This document shows positions 49,760-60,963 of a DNA stretch of 64,000 nucleotides, piece by piece. The notes beneath the pieces are model-generated. The model worked only from the letters and a program-made list of their open reading frames with translations. It had not been told where the DNA came from and did not search any database. This DNA is from Mycobacterium sp. 852002-51961_SCH5331710 (GTDB lineage Bacteria; Actinomycetota; Actinomycetes; Mycobacteriales; Mycobacteriaceae). The translations under genes were made by a program, and so were the position numbers. Within the stretch, counting starts at the first letter, position 1. The number at the start of each line of letters is the position of its first letter. The DNA is taken from positions 1 to 64,000 of the forward strand of contig NZ_LZSQ01000128.1 in the NCBI RefSeq assembly GCF_001665535.1. Reading direction: 5' to 3'.

Positions 49760-50352
49760 CCGGGGCGAGGACGGACGAGAAGCACGACGCTGACCGCCAA
49801 TACCCACGCCGGGAAGATCAGCGTCAGCCACATGCTGATGTCGGCGGCGAGCAGCACCCCTACCGCCACGACGTATGTGCCGATAGCCAGCCAGCGGGGC
49901 ATCAACCGGGTGCGCAGCCAGATCGTGGCCAGCGAGATCATGAACACCGCCGCCATGCGGAGCGCATACGTCTTGCTCAAAGACATGACGAGGGTGTGCC
50001 CGAACTCCCACACCTCGCCGCTGCTGTGCCCGACGGCGACGCTGACGGCCGACGCCGCGAACATCAGTGCAAGGAACAGTAGTCCGCTCCCGAGGAAAAC
50101 CGTCGAGAAGAATCTGTCCTCGTAGCCGCCGAAACCGTCACGCACCACGCCGATGAACCACAGGAACGCGATGCCGGCGAACGGCATCAGCACGCCGGCC
50201 ACCCGCATACGGGCGTCGCCGCTGTCGGGAATCGCGGTGCGGACCAGATAAACGACGGCCCCGAACAACAGCGCGAACGCGACACCGGCCAGCGCGGCCG
50301 AGCGCGGTGTGGTCAGGCGTCGGGGCCGCCGGTCGGCCTGCTCGGTCGTCAC
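49756..50352 (-). CDS. Multipass membrane protein of unknown function
   Basis: 198 aa with five hydrophobic segments (about 20-40, 52-68, 85-107, 130-146, 155-192). Acidic FGGYEDRFFSTVFLGSG loop in the middle. Overlaps the ferredoxin stop by 4 bases from the opposite strand. No family recognised. Confidence 0.75.
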   Translation of the reverse strand: MTTEQADRRPRRLTTPRSAALAGVAFALLFGAVVYLVRTAIPDSGDARMRVAGVLMPFAGIAFLWFIGVVRDGFGGYEDRFFSTVFLGSGLLFLALMFAASAVSVAVGHSSGEVWEFGHTLVMSLSKTYALRMAAVFMISLATIWLRTRLMPRWLAIGTYVVAVGVLLAADISMWLTLIFPAWVLAVSVVLLVRPRPG

Positions 50353-50434
50353 GCCGTGATCGTGACACCGGGATCACGAAAGTGCGGGCGGATCGCGATT
50401 TTCCGTCCGCTACGAATCCGTCAGCGAAGCGGCC

Positions 50435-52440
<2,006 letters not shown>

Positions 52441-52469
52441 CTATCCCAGCCACTTGCGAGGAGCCGAAC

Positions 52470-53072
52470 TTGAACACCGCTGACGTCGTGGTGTTGCGTT
52501 TCGGCAAGCGTCGGCTGCCGCGTGCGCTGCGCGGGATACCGGTCGCCGACACGGCGGATGCCCCCTGTCGGCGCCTGATCGTTCTCGGCTCCGACGCCGA
52601 CCTGGCGACCGTGCTGACCGGGCTGCTGCGCACCGACCGGCTCGGTGTCGAGGTGGCCCACGTGCGGCGGCCGTGGCACGCACGCCGGGCGCTTCACGGG
52701 AACGCCACCCGGGTGCCACTGATCCGCGACGACCGGGGAACCGCCCTGGTGGGGGCCGCCTTCTGGCTCGGGGAGAGCGGGCTGGAGAAGGGTTCGCCGC
52801 CGGCCGAGCTGACCGGCGAGGCGGTGGTCGACGACGAGGTGCTGTTCGACGGCGCCGTGACCGGGGTGCGCATCGAGCCGACGACGACGATGCCGGGCCT
52901 GCGCGCGAGCGTGCTGTCGCGCCATATGCGGCCGCGCCGGTGGGTCACCGGGCGTGCCGCCCAGCTCGGCAGCACCGGCGCATTCGTGGTCCGCGACGGG
53001 GTGATGGCCCCGCGTCCGGTCCGGCGCTCGACGTTCTACCGGCACACCGAAGGCTGGCTGCGGGTCGTCTGA
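52470..53072 (+). CDS. Conserved hypothetical protein (Rv0358-like)
   Basis: 200 aa from a TTG with GAGGAG six bases ahead. Soluble protein with VVVLRFGKRRLPRALRG, RLIVLGSDADLATVLTGLLR, VRRPWHARRALHG and RRSTFYRHTEGWLRVV. No function recognised. Located between divergent purA and the M50 protease, an arrangement conserved in mycobacteria from memory. Earlier in-frame starts lack a good RBS. Confidence 0.75.
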   Translation: MNTADVVVLRFGKRRLPRALRGIPVADTADAPCRRLIVLGSDADLATVLTGLLRTDRLGVEVAHVRRPWHARRALHGNATRVPLIRDDRGTALVGAAFWLGESGLEKGSPPAELTGEAVVDDEVLFDGAVTGVRIEPTTTMPGLRASVLSRHMRPRRWVTGRAAQLGSTGAFVVRDGVMAPRPVRRSTFYRHTEGWLRVV

Positions 53073-53091
53073 CCTCCGGTAGCGTCGACGC

Positions 53092-53874
53092 GTGAGTGTT
53101 CGTCCGCTGCACCAGTCGGTGCGGCCCAGCCCCGTCTTCCTGGCCATCGTGGCGGCCACCGTCGCCGGTGGCGTCGTGGCGTGGACGTGCACGACGGACA
53201 CCTCGCGGCCGCTCGCCTACGTCGGGGTGTTCACGTTCGTGATCGCGGGCTGGCTGGTGTCGCTGTGCGTACACGAGTTCGCCCACGCGTACACCGCGTG
53301 GCGGTTCGGCGATCGGGACGTCGCGACACGCGGCTACCTCACGCTCAACCCGCTCAAGTACTCCCATCCGCTGTTGTCGATCGGGTTGCCGGTGCTGATC
53401 ATCGCGATCGGCGGGATCGGCCTGCCCGGTGGCGCGGTGTACGTCCGCACCGGCTGGATGACCCCACGGCAGCGCAGCGTGGTCAGCCTCGCCGGGCCGT
53501 TCACCAACCTGGCGTTCGCGGCGCTGCTGCTCATCCTGACGAGCGCGCTCTTCGACCCCGCGCACGGCGTCTTCTGGGCCGGCATGGCGTTCCTGGGCTT
53601 CCTCCAAGTGACCGCGTTCGTGCTGAACATGCTTCCGGTGCCCGGGCTCGACGGATACGGCGCGCTCGAGCCGCACCTGAGCCCGCAGACGCAACGAGCC
53701 GTGGCCCCGGCCAAGCAGTGGGGGCTGCTGGTCCTGCTGTTGCTGCTCTTCAGCCCCGGCCTCAACCGGTGGTTCTGGCAGCTGGTGCTGTGGTTCTTCG
53801 ACTTCTCCGGCGTGGCGCGCCCGCTGGTGTGGCTGGGCAGCGATCTGACCCGCTTCTGGTCGGCCTGGTTCTAG
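53092..53874 (+). CDS. Site-2 protease family (M50) membrane metalloprotease
   Basis: 260 aa, about six membrane helices. Zinc motif HEFAH (near residue 62) inside VSLCVHEFAHAYTAWRFGD, and the third ligand in LNMLPVPGLDGYGAL. Members cut substrates inside the membrane; this compact form without a PDZ domain is common in actinobacteria. GTG start, 19 bases after the upstream gene. Substrate unknown. Confidence 0.92.
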   Translation: MSVRPLHQSVRPSPVFLAIVAATVAGGVVAWTCTTDTSRPLAYVGVFTFVIAGWLVSLCVHEFAHAYTAWRFGDRDVATRGYLTLNPLKYSHPLLSIGLPVLIIAIGGIGLPGGAVYVRTGWMTPRQRSVVSLAGPFTNLAFAALLLILTSALFDPAHGVFWAGMAFLGFLQVTAFVLNMLPVPGLDGYGALEPHLSPQTQRAVAPAKQWGLLVLLLLLFSPGLNRWFWQLVLWFFDFSGVARPLVWLGSDLTRFWSAWF

Positions 53875-53936
53875 GCATCCGCGACGCGGGGCGCACACCC
53901 TTGCGACATATGCGGACTTGCGCATAGATTGCTGGC

Positions 53937-54827
53937 ATGGGCGCCGGCCACGATCACAGCAGAGGCGACACCCGCGTCAGCCGGATGGTCATCGCCGCGG
54001 CGATCCTCACCGCCTTCTTCGTGGTCGAGCTCGTCACGGCGCTGCTCATCGACTCCATCGCGCTGTTGGCCGACGCCGGGCACATGCTGACCGATCTGGT
54101 CGCGATGTTCATGGGTCTGACCGCGGTCCTTCTCGCCCGCCGCGGCAGCGCCTCCCCCGCGCGCACATACGGGTGGCACCGCGCCGAGGTGTTCACCGCC
54201 GTCGCCAACGCTGTGCTCCTTCTCGGAGTCGCGGGGTTCATCCTCTTCGAGGCGATCGAACGGCTCGGCCACGCGCCCGAGGTGCCCGGTGTGCCGATGA
54301 TCGTCGTCGCGCTGGCGGGGTTGGCGGCCAACGCCGTCGTGGTGCTGCTGCTGCGCTCGCACTCCGAGGAGAGCCTGGCCGTCAAGGGCGCCTACATGGA
54401 GGTCGTCGCCGACACCGTCGGCAGCATCGGGGTGCTGATCGCGGGCATCGTAACGGTCACGACGCACTGGCCGTACGCCGACGTCGTGGTCGCTGTGTTC
54501 GTCGCGCTGTGGGTGTTGCCGCGGGCGTTCTCGTTGGCGCGGGCGGCACTGCGGATCCTCTCGGAGTCCTCACCCGCGCACATCGACGTGGAGGAGCTGC
54601 GGAGCGCGCTGTGTGCGGTGGAGGGCGTCACCGACGTGCACGACCTGCACGTCTGGACGCTGGTGCCGGGCAAGGACATGGTCACCGCGCATCTGACCAG
54701 CGACCGCGATTCGGCGCTGGTGCTCGACGATGCGCGCGCCGTGCTGACCGAACGCGGGCTGGACCATGCGACGGTTCAGGTGGAACCGGGTGACGGTGCC
54801 GGTGACTGCAACTGCGAGGCGGAGTAG
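53937..54827 (+). CDS. Cation diffusion facilitator (Zn/Co/Cd efflux)
   Basis: 296 aa, six-helix CDF transporter with a C-terminal cytoplasmic domain. The helix-2 site is HMLTD (H-x3-D). The matching helix-5 site reads EVVAD, with Glu where zinc exporters usually have His, which may alter metal preference. The C-terminus ends GDCNCEAE, a possible metal-binding tail. The N-terminus has the HDH short histidine patch. It directly abuts the convergent gene at 54828. Confidence 0.92.
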   Translation: MGAGHDHSRGDTRVSRMVIAAAILTAFFVVELVTALLIDSIALLADAGHMLTDLVAMFMGLTAVLLARRGSASPARTYGWHRAEVFTAVANAVLLLGVAGFILFEAIERLGHAPEVPGVPMIVVALAGLAANAVVVLLLRSHSEESLAVKGAYMEVVADTVGSIGVLIAGIVTVTTHWPYADVVVAVFVALWVLPRAFSLARAALRILSESSPAHIDVEELRSALCAVEGVTDVHDLHVWTLVPGKDMVTAHLTSDRDSALVLDDARAVLTERGLDHATVQVEPGDGAGDCNCEAE

Positions 54828-55244
54828 TCAGGCGAGCCCGAGTTCGGCCCGCGCCGACGGATCGCAGTCGTCGAGCAGATCCAGGCAGCGCTGGTTCTCG
54901 TCGGTCTCGCCGATCGCGTCGGCCGCACGGGCCAGGGCGGCGACACAGCGCAGGAAACCACGGTTGGGCTCGTGGCTGTAGGGCACCGGACCGAAGCCCT
55001 TCCAGCCGTTGCGGCGCAGCTGATCCAGCCCGCGGTGGTATCCGGTGCGCGCATACGCGTACGCGGTGATCGCCCTGTCGTCCTCGAGCGCCTCCTCGGC
55101 CAGCGTCGCCCAAGCGACCGACGCGGACGGATGCGCGGCCGCCACGATCGCGGGCTTCTCGCCCGAGGCGAGTTCGGCTTCCGCCTCGCTGTCGCCGGGC
55201 AGCCGTACCGGATCCGGCCCGAGGAGATCACCCATCCCTGTCAT
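54828..55244 (-). CDS. DUF3151-like conserved protein (Rv0360c-like)
   Basis: 138 aa soluble, helical protein: AWATLAEEALEDDRAITAYAYARTGYHRGLDQLRRNGWKG is a TPR-like run, followed by GPVPYSHEPNRGFLRCVAALARAADAIGE. It matches the small actinobacterial family annotated DUF3151 and lies where M. tuberculosis has Rv0360c. Biochemical role unknown. Confidence 0.8.
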   Translation of the reverse strand: MTGMGDLLGPDPVRLPGDSEAEAELASGEKPAIVAAAHPSASVAWATLAEEALEDDRAITAYAYARTGYHRGLDQLRRNGWKGFGPVPYSHEPNRGFLRCVAALARAADAIGETDENQRCLDLLDDCDPSARAELGLA

Positions 55245-55360
55245 GACCCCATTGTGCCCGTGCGAGCCGACGCCGCCGGCACCGCACGGGTCCGAGCGCG
55301 CATGCCCGAGCGATGACTAAGCTTCCCGCCGTAGCGTCGTAAGGGAGGACCGCAGCGGGC

Positions 55361-56200
55361 ATGTCGAATCCATCAGGGCCTGACCAGCCGGAAGAACATC
55401 CGGAGGGATCGGACGCCTCGGACGTTCACGCCTCCGAGAACCCCCAAAGCGGCGACGCTTCGCCGACGGAGGAGGCCCAAGACGGGGCCGAACCGGCCAC
55501 CGAGGTGATCGAACCGCACGCCGATCACGAACCCGCGACCGAGGTGATGTCGACCGCCCAACCCGCGACCGAGCCGGCGGTGGCCGTCAACGAGGGCGAG
55601 CGCCGGTTCACCGCACCGTCCGGGTTCGACGCGGGCACGACGCAGCGGATCGACACCCCGACCGAACCGGCAACCGAGGTGTTCGCCTCCCCCGGCCAGA
55701 AACCCGTTGCCCCGCAGGTCATTCCGCCACGGGGTGAAGCGCCCAGGCCGCCGCAGCAGCGCCGTAGCTGGGGTTGGGTGGTGGCCGTCGTGCTGGTCAT
55801 CGCCGCGCTCGTGGCGATCGCGGTGCTGGGCACGGTGCTGTTGACCAGGGATTCGACGCCGAAGGCGTCGCAGGAGGAGATGGTCCGCAACACCATCTCC
55901 GACTTCGACAGCGCGATCCAGAGCGGCGATCTGGCGAAACTGCGCAGCATCACCTGCGGGAGCAAGCGGGACAGCTACGTCAGGTACGACGACAAGACCT
56001 GGGCGGAGATCCATGAACGAGTCGCGGCCGCAAAGCAGTATCCGGTGGTAGCGAGCATCGACCAGGTGGTGATCAACGGCGACCACGCCGAGGCGAACGT
56101 CACCGCCTTCATGGCGTACGCCCCGCAGACCCGCTCGACGCGCAGCTTCGATCTGGAGTTCCGCGACGACCAGTGGAAGATCTGCCAGGCGCCTCAGTGA
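55361..56200 (+). CDS. Membrane protein with PATEV repeats and NTF2-like external domain (Rv0361-like)
   Basis: 279 aa. Residues 1-150 are a disordered acidic cytoplasmic region with repeated (E/Q)PATE(V/P) at about 44-49, 57-62, 67-71 and 102-107; one helix follows at about 138-162; then an external domain (EEMVRNTISDFDSAIQSGDLAKLRSITCG...FRDDQWKIC) with two cysteines. The threonines in the repeats are plausible sites for Ser/Thr kinases. Its stop abuts the fba stop on the other strand. Function unknown. Confidence 0.82.
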   Translation: MSNPSGPDQPEEHPEGSDASDVHASENPQSGDASPTEEAQDGAEPATEVIEPHADHEPATEVMSTAQPATEPAVAVNEGERRFTAPSGFDAGTTQRIDTPTEPATEVFASPGQKPVAPQVIPPRGEAPRPPQQRRSWGWVVAVVLVIAALVAIAVLGTVLLTRDSTPKASQEEMVRNTISDFDSAIQSGDLAKLRSITCGSKRDSYVRYDDKTWAEIHERVAAAKQYPVVASIDQVVINGDHAEANVTAFMAYAPQTRSTRSFDLEFRDDQWKICQAPQ

Positions 56201-57241
56201 TCACCGGTCGGCGGTGACCGAACGGCCGGCGCTGTGCAGATCCCGGCACGCCTCGACGACGCGTTCGGTCATCGACGCCTCGGCCTTCTTCAGATAGCTG
56301 CGCGGATCGTAGGCCTTCTTGTCCCCGACCTCACCGTCGATCTTCAGCACGCCGTCGTACTTGGTGAACATGTGCGCCGCGACCGGTCGGGTGAAGGCAT
56401 ATTGGGTGTCGGTGTCGACGTTCATCTTCACCACGCCGTAGCGCAACGCGTCCTCTATCTCGGACTTGAGCGAACCTGAGCCGCCGTGGAAGACGAAATC
56501 GAAAGGCTTTGCGTCCGAATCCAATCCGAGCTTGGCTGCGGCGACCTTCTGCCCCTCGTCGAGGATCTCGGGCCGGAGTTTGACGTTGCCCGGTTTGTAC
56601 ACGCCGTGCACGTTGCCAAACGTCGCCGCCAGCAGGTAGCGGCCGTGTTCGCCCGCGCCCAGCACCTCGACGGTCTTCTCGAAATCCTCGGCCGTCGTGT
56701 ACAGCTTGTCGTTGATCTCGTTGGCGACGCCGTCCTCTTCGCCGCCGACGACGCCGATCTCGATCTCCAGCACGATCTTCGCCGCCGCGGCGTCCTTCAG
56801 CAATTCGCGTGCGATCTCGAGGTTTTCGTCGAGCGGGACCGCCGAGCCGTCCCACATGTGCGAGTGGAAAAGCGGCTGCCCACCGCCGGAGACCCGTTGT
56901 TGCGAAATCGCGAGCAGGGGGCGCACGTAGGTGTCGAGCTTGTCCTTGGGGCAGTGGTCGGTGTGCAGCGCCACCGTGACCGGATACTTATCGGCGATGA
57001 CGTGGGCGAACTCGGCCAGAGCGACCGCACCGGTGACCATGTCCTTGACACCGAGACCGGACGCGAATTCCGCTCCGCCCGTGGAGAATTGGATGATCCC
57101 GTCGCTGCCGGCGTCGGCGAAGCCCTTGATGGCGGCGTTGATGGTCTCCGATGACGTGCAATTGATCGCGGGAAAGGCGTAACCGTGCTCCTTGGCCCGG
57201 TCGAGCATTTCCCCGTACACCTCGGGCGTTGCGATGGGCAT
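56201..57241 (-). CDS. fba: Fructose-bisphosphate aldolase, class II
   Basis: Zinc aldolase of glycolysis and gluconeogenesis, 346 aa. LHTDHCPKD carries catalytic D95 and zinc ligand H96; FGNVHGVY and FHGGSGS carry the other histidines; the NVDTDTQYAFTRP loop binds substrate phosphate. Residue numbering agrees with M. tuberculosis Fba (Rv0363c). Usually essential. Confidence 0.97.
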   Translation of the reverse strand: MPIATPEVYGEMLDRAKEHGYAFPAINCTSSETINAAIKGFADAGSDGIIQFSTGGAEFASGLGVKDMVTGAVALAEFAHVIADKYPVTVALHTDHCPKDKLDTYVRPLLAISQQRVSGGGQPLFHSHMWDGSAVPLDENLEIARELLKDAAAAKIVLEIEIGVVGGEEDGVANEINDKLYTTAEDFEKTVEVLGAGEHGRYLLAATFGNVHGVYKPGNVKLRPEILDEGQKVAAAKLGLDSDAKPFDFVFHGGSGSLKSEIEDALRYGVVKMNVDTDTQYAFTRPVAAHMFTKYDGVLKIDGEVGDKKAYDPRSYLKKAEASMTERVVEACRDLHSAGRSVTADR

Positions 57242-57290
57242 GAGCCCTCCTCTTGCCGGTTTCGGTGATTATCCCACCGCGGCGGCCGAT

Positions 57291-58304
57291 TCACATGGTC
57301 AAGACCATGCGGTACCGCGCGCGGCCCTCCTCCATCGCGGCGAAGGCCTCGGCGGCCTCGGCCAGCGGTCGCTCCTCGATCCTGGCGCGCACCCCGCTCT
57401 GCACGGCGAAGTGCATGGTCTCTTCGACATCGCGCGAGGTGCCCGACGGGTGGCCGCTGACACTCAACCCGTCGTTGATCAACTGGATCGGGGCGATCGG
57501 CAGGGGGTCGGCCGTGACGCCGATGATGACGAGCTCACCCTGGGGAGCCAGGCCGCCGACGGTGTCGGCCATCGCCTGCGAATTGGCGGCAGTCGCCAAC
57601 ACCACCGCGGCACCGCCGAGGTCCTTCAGCGCCGCGGCGACATCGACGGCCCTCGAGTCGATGTAATGGTGGGCGCCCAGTTCGCGGGCGTCGGCCTCCT
57701 TGTCGGCACCGCGCGCGATCGCCACGGTTTCGAAGCCCATCGCCCGTGCGAACTGCACGCCCAGGTGGCCGAGGCCGCCCACACCGAGCACGGCCACCAG
57801 GTCGCCGGATTTCGCCCTCGTCTGGCGCAGGCCGTTGAAGGTGGTGACGCCCGCGCAACCCATCGGCGCGGCCTCGGCGAACGACAGTTCCTCGGGAATG
57901 CGCGCGAGCGCGGTGACGGGCGCGACCATCGATTCCGCGTAACCGCCGGGGTAGTGCCAACTCGGCACCTGCATGCGTTCGCACTGCATGAACTGGCCCT
58001 TGCGACAGGGCACGCAGCGGTTGCAGTTGCCGCCGAACCATCCGACGGCGACGCGATCACCGACGGCGAAGTCCTCGACGTCCGGGCCCACCTCGGCGAC
58101 GGTCCCGGCGACCTCGTGGCCCAGCGTGATGGGCCAGTTCAGGTTGGGGAAACCGCCGGCGACGAAACCGTGGTCGGTGCCGCACACACCGCACGCCGCG
58201 ACGGCGATCCGCACGTGCCGCGGCGGGGGCGGCGTCGTCTCGACGTCGGAGAGGGTGAGAGAACCGCCGACGGATTCGACGAGAACCGCCTTGTGAGTGG
58301 GCAT
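57291..58304 (-). CDS. Zinc-dependent alcohol dehydrogenase (MDR family)
   Basis: 337 aa. Catalytic zinc residues in GVCGTDHG and GHEVAGTV; structural-zinc cysteines in GGNCNRCVPCRKGQFMQC; Rossmann motif VLGVGGLGHLGVQFA. The segment GYAESMVAPVTALARIPEELS is typical of AdhA-type NAD(P)-dependent alcohol/aldehyde dehydrogenases. Its start lies 86 bases from the divergent DedA gene. Substrate range unknown. Confidence 0.93.
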   Translation of the reverse strand: MPTHKAVLVESVGGSLTLSDVETTPPPPRHVRIAVAACGVCGTDHGFVAGGFPNLNWPITLGHEVAGTVAEVGPDVEDFAVGDRVAVGWFGGNCNRCVPCRKGQFMQCERMQVPSWHYPGGYAESMVAPVTALARIPEELSFAEAAPMGCAGVTTFNGLRQTRAKSGDLVAVLGVGGLGHLGVQFARAMGFETVAIARGADKEADARELGAHHYIDSRAVDVAAALKDLGGAAVVLATAANSQAMADTVGGLAPQGELVIIGVTADPLPIAPIQLINDGLSVSGHPSGTSRDVEETMHFAVQSGVRARIEERPLAEAAEAFAAMEEGRARYRMVLTM

Positions 58305-58390
58305 AGACAGACATTAGTGACGAACGACGGCCGGGCGCATCCCCTGCGCGCGGGCGGACCGTCGTCGCGACGCCGGTATCTTGGTGAGCC

Positions 58391-59113
58391 ATGACCACCT
58401 CGGCCCTCGCGGCGACCGACCGGCTGGCGCTCATGCCGGATTTCCTCGATCCGATGACGCTGCTCGGTTACTTCGGCACGTGGGCTCTGGTCGGGCTGCT
58501 GGTGGTCATCTTCGTTGAGTCCGGGGTGCTGTTCCCGGTCCTGCCGGGTGACTCGCTGCTGTTCGTGGCGGGCATGCTGGCCGCGGGCACGGCCGCGCTG
58601 GCCGAGGGTGGTGGCGACGTCATCAACTTCCAGCTTTGGCAGTTGCTGGTGTTCATCCCCGTCGCCGCGATACTCGGCGGTCAGGTGGGGTACTGGATCG
58701 GGCGCAACGTCGGTACCGCGATGTTCAAGCCCGACGCCCGATTCCTCAAGCAGAAGTACCTCGACGAGGCTCACGTGTTCTTCGAGCAGCGGGGACCGTT
58801 CGCGATCGTCATCGCGCGATTCGTGCCGATTGTGCGCACACTCGCACCGATCACGGCGGGCGCGGCCAGGATGAGCTACGCGGCGTTCACATTATTCAAC
58901 GTGATCGGCGCCGTCGTGTGGGGCGTCGGCCTGACGCTGCTCGGCTACTGGCTCGGCCGGTTCGAGGTCATCCAGAAGCTGCTCGAACCGATCGTGGTCG
59001 CGATCGTCGTGGTCTCGGTGCTGCCGATGTTCATCGAGTGGTACAAGCGGCGGCGCGCGGCCAAACGAGCCGACATCGCGACGCCCCCGCTGGAAACCGG
59101 CGAGCAGGGTTAA
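58391..59113 (+). CDS. DedA-family membrane protein
   Basis: 240 aa. Family landmarks: FVESGVLFPVLPGDSLLFVAG, a GGQVGYWIGRNVG segment, and FVPIVRTLAPITAGAARMSY, which holds the conserved Arg of the DedA/VTT domain. Members move lipids (undecaprenyl phosphate or phospholipids) across the membrane. It matches Rv0364 by neighbourhood with fba. The stop overlaps the convergent NhaA fusion by 4 bases. Confidence 0.9.
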   Translation: MTTSALAATDRLALMPDFLDPMTLLGYFGTWALVGLLVVIFVESGVLFPVLPGDSLLFVAGMLAAGTAALAEGGGDVINFQLWQLLVFIPVAAILGGQVGYWIGRNVGTAMFKPDARFLKQKYLDEAHVFFEQRGPFAIVIARFVPIVRTLAPITAGAARMSYAAFTLFNVIGAVVWGVGLTLLGYWLGRFEVIQKLLEPIVVAIVVVSVLPMFIEWYKRRRAAKRADIATPPLETGEQG

Positions 59114-60963
59114 CGACCGGGCCGGCTGCTCTCGAGTGCTCGGATCAAGCTGGCCGCATCCCACGGACCCTTGTGCCGCTTGCCGTTGACGAAGAACGTC
59201 GGCGTCGAGTTCAGGTCCATCAGCTCCGCGTCCTGCGCATCGTCCTGGACGTGGTGCAGCACCGCCGACGGGTGCACGCGCACGTCCTGGTCGAATCGCT
59301 CGATGTCGCAACCCGCAGCCACGGCGTAGCGGTACATGTCCGACCACTCGAGGTCGTCCTGGTGGCCGAACAGTTCGCGGGCCATCTCCCAGAACCTGTC
59401 CTGCAGCGAGGCCGCCTCGCTCGCCCGTGCGGCATCGAAGGCCCGGGGATGGGCGCGCTCCAGCGGTAGATGACGCCACACGTAGCGCAGTTCGCTGCCG
59501 AAGTGCGCGCGCACCTCGTCGATCGCCCCGGTCGCCCGGCTGCAGAACGGGCACTCGAAGTCGCCGTATTCCACGAGCGTCAGCTGGGCGTCGGGCTCAC
59601 CCTTGATGTGGTCGCGGTCCGGATCGATCGGCCTAAGCAGCTTCAGCCCGACCGGCTCCGGCGGGCTGAGCCAGTCGGTGAGACGGAAGATCAGCCAACC
59701 CACGAGGAACGCGACCACCGATGCGATCAGCACACCGATGATCGCCTGCTCTTTGCGACCAGGATCGTCGATCGCGATGTCGACGATGAAAAGCGAGATG
59801 GTGAAACCGATTCCGGACAGCGCGGCACCGCCGGCGATCCGGCGCAGGGCCAAGCCGGGCGCCAGCGCACCCAACCCGGTGCGTTGCATGAACCATGTCG
59901 CGGCGGTGATGCCGACGAACTTGCCGAACACCAGGCCGGCGACGATGCCCCACGTCAGCGGCGAGCGCAGCGCCGCCGAAACGCTCTCGGCGTCCAGTTG
60001 GACACCGGCGTTGACGAGGGCGAACAGCGGCAGCACCAGAAACGACACGTACGGGCCGACGCTGGTCTGCAGCCGTTCGTTGATCGAGATCGAGTCCCGC
60101 AGACCGCGAGTCACCTCACGGGCGTAGCGCGAGTTCGGCGACTGCCGGAACGCCCGGATGCGCGCGACGACCTCCTCGACCTGGCTGCGCTCGGGCGAGT
60201 ACACCGGGATCAGCAGCGCCACTGCCACGCCGGCCAGCGTCGGGTGCACTCCGGCCATGTACATGCTCACCCACAGCGAGAAGCCGAGCGCGGCGTAGGC
60301 GGGCCCGCGCGCGGCGGGCAACAATCGCACCGACGCGATGGCCGCGATCAGCGCGATGGAAATGACCAGCGGCACAACGTCGATGCGGTCGGAGTAGAAC
60401 AGCGCGATCACGCACAGCGCGCCGACGTCGTCGACGACGGCCAGCGTCAGCAAGAACGTCCGCAACCGGGACGGGAACATCGGCTTGATGATCGCCAGGG
60501 CGCCGATCAGGAACGCGGTGTCGGTGGAGATCACGACACCCCACGCCTGCGCGTTGTCACCGGAGGGGTTGAACAGCAGGAAGATCGCCGCGGGCACCGC
60601 AAGACCGGCGATCGCCGCCACCACGGGCACCGCCGCGCGTGCTCGGTCGGTGAGCTCACCGATGGCGAACTCGTGCTTGACCTCCAGGCCGACGATGAAG
60701 AAGAAAAACGCCATCAGGCCGTCGTTGACCAAGTGTTTGACGGTCAACTCGAAACGGCTTTCGGCGAAGGTGAACCCGACGTGGGTGTCGAGCAGCGTCC
60801 AATAGCTGTGTGCCCACGGCGAATTCGCCCACAGCAGCGCGGCGAGCGTGAAGAGCAGCAGCAGACCGGCCGCGGTGTTCTCGCTCGTCTTGGCGGATTT
60901 GGCGTCGCTGGTGAACCGAGCGGGCAGCAGGCGGGCGATCCGCGGGCCGGTCTCTGTGCTCAC
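59110..60963 (-). CDS. nhaA: NhaA Na+/H+ antiporter fused to a DsbA/thioredoxin-like domain
   Basis: 617 aa from a GTG that overlaps the upstream stop (GTGA). Residues about 25-430 are an NhaA antiporter with the ion-binding D178-D179 in VVDDVGALCVIALFYS and D148 in STDTA. From about 445 to the end is a DsbA-like thioredoxin fold with CPFC (C471, C474) in YGDFECPFC and the cis-proline region NSTPTFFVNG. Both parts look intact. Such fusions are known in actinobacteria. The redox domain may sense or tune antiport, but this is inference. Follows the GH76 gene. Confidence 0.93.
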   Translation of the reverse strand: MSTETGPRIARLLPARFTSDAKSAKTSENTAAGLLLLFTLAALLWANSPWAHSYWTLLDTHVGFTFAESRFELTVKHLVNDGLMAFFFFIVGLEVKHEFAIGELTDRARAAVPVVAAIAGLAVPAAIFLLFNPSGDNAQAWGVVISTDTAFLIGALAIIKPMFPSRLRTFLLTLAVVDDVGALCVIALFYSDRIDVVPLVISIALIAAIASVRLLPAARGPAYAALGFSLWVSMYMAGVHPTLAGVAVALLIPVYSPERSQVEEVVARIRAFRQSPNSRYAREVTRGLRDSISINERLQTSVGPYVSFLVLPLFALVNAGVQLDAESVSAALRSPLTWGIVAGLVFGKFVGITAATWFMQRTGLGALAPGLALRRIAGGAALSGIGFTISLFIVDIAIDDPGRKEQAIIGVLIASVVAFLVGWLIFRLTDWLSPPEPVGLKLLRPIDPDRDHIKGEPDAQLTLVEYGDFECPFCSRATGAIDEVRAHFGSELRYVWRHLPLERAHPRAFDAARASEAASLQDRFWEMARELFGHQDDLEWSDMYRYAVAAGCDIERFDQDVRVHPSAVLHHVQDDAQDAELMDLNSTPTFFVNGKRHKGPWDAASLIRALESSRPGR

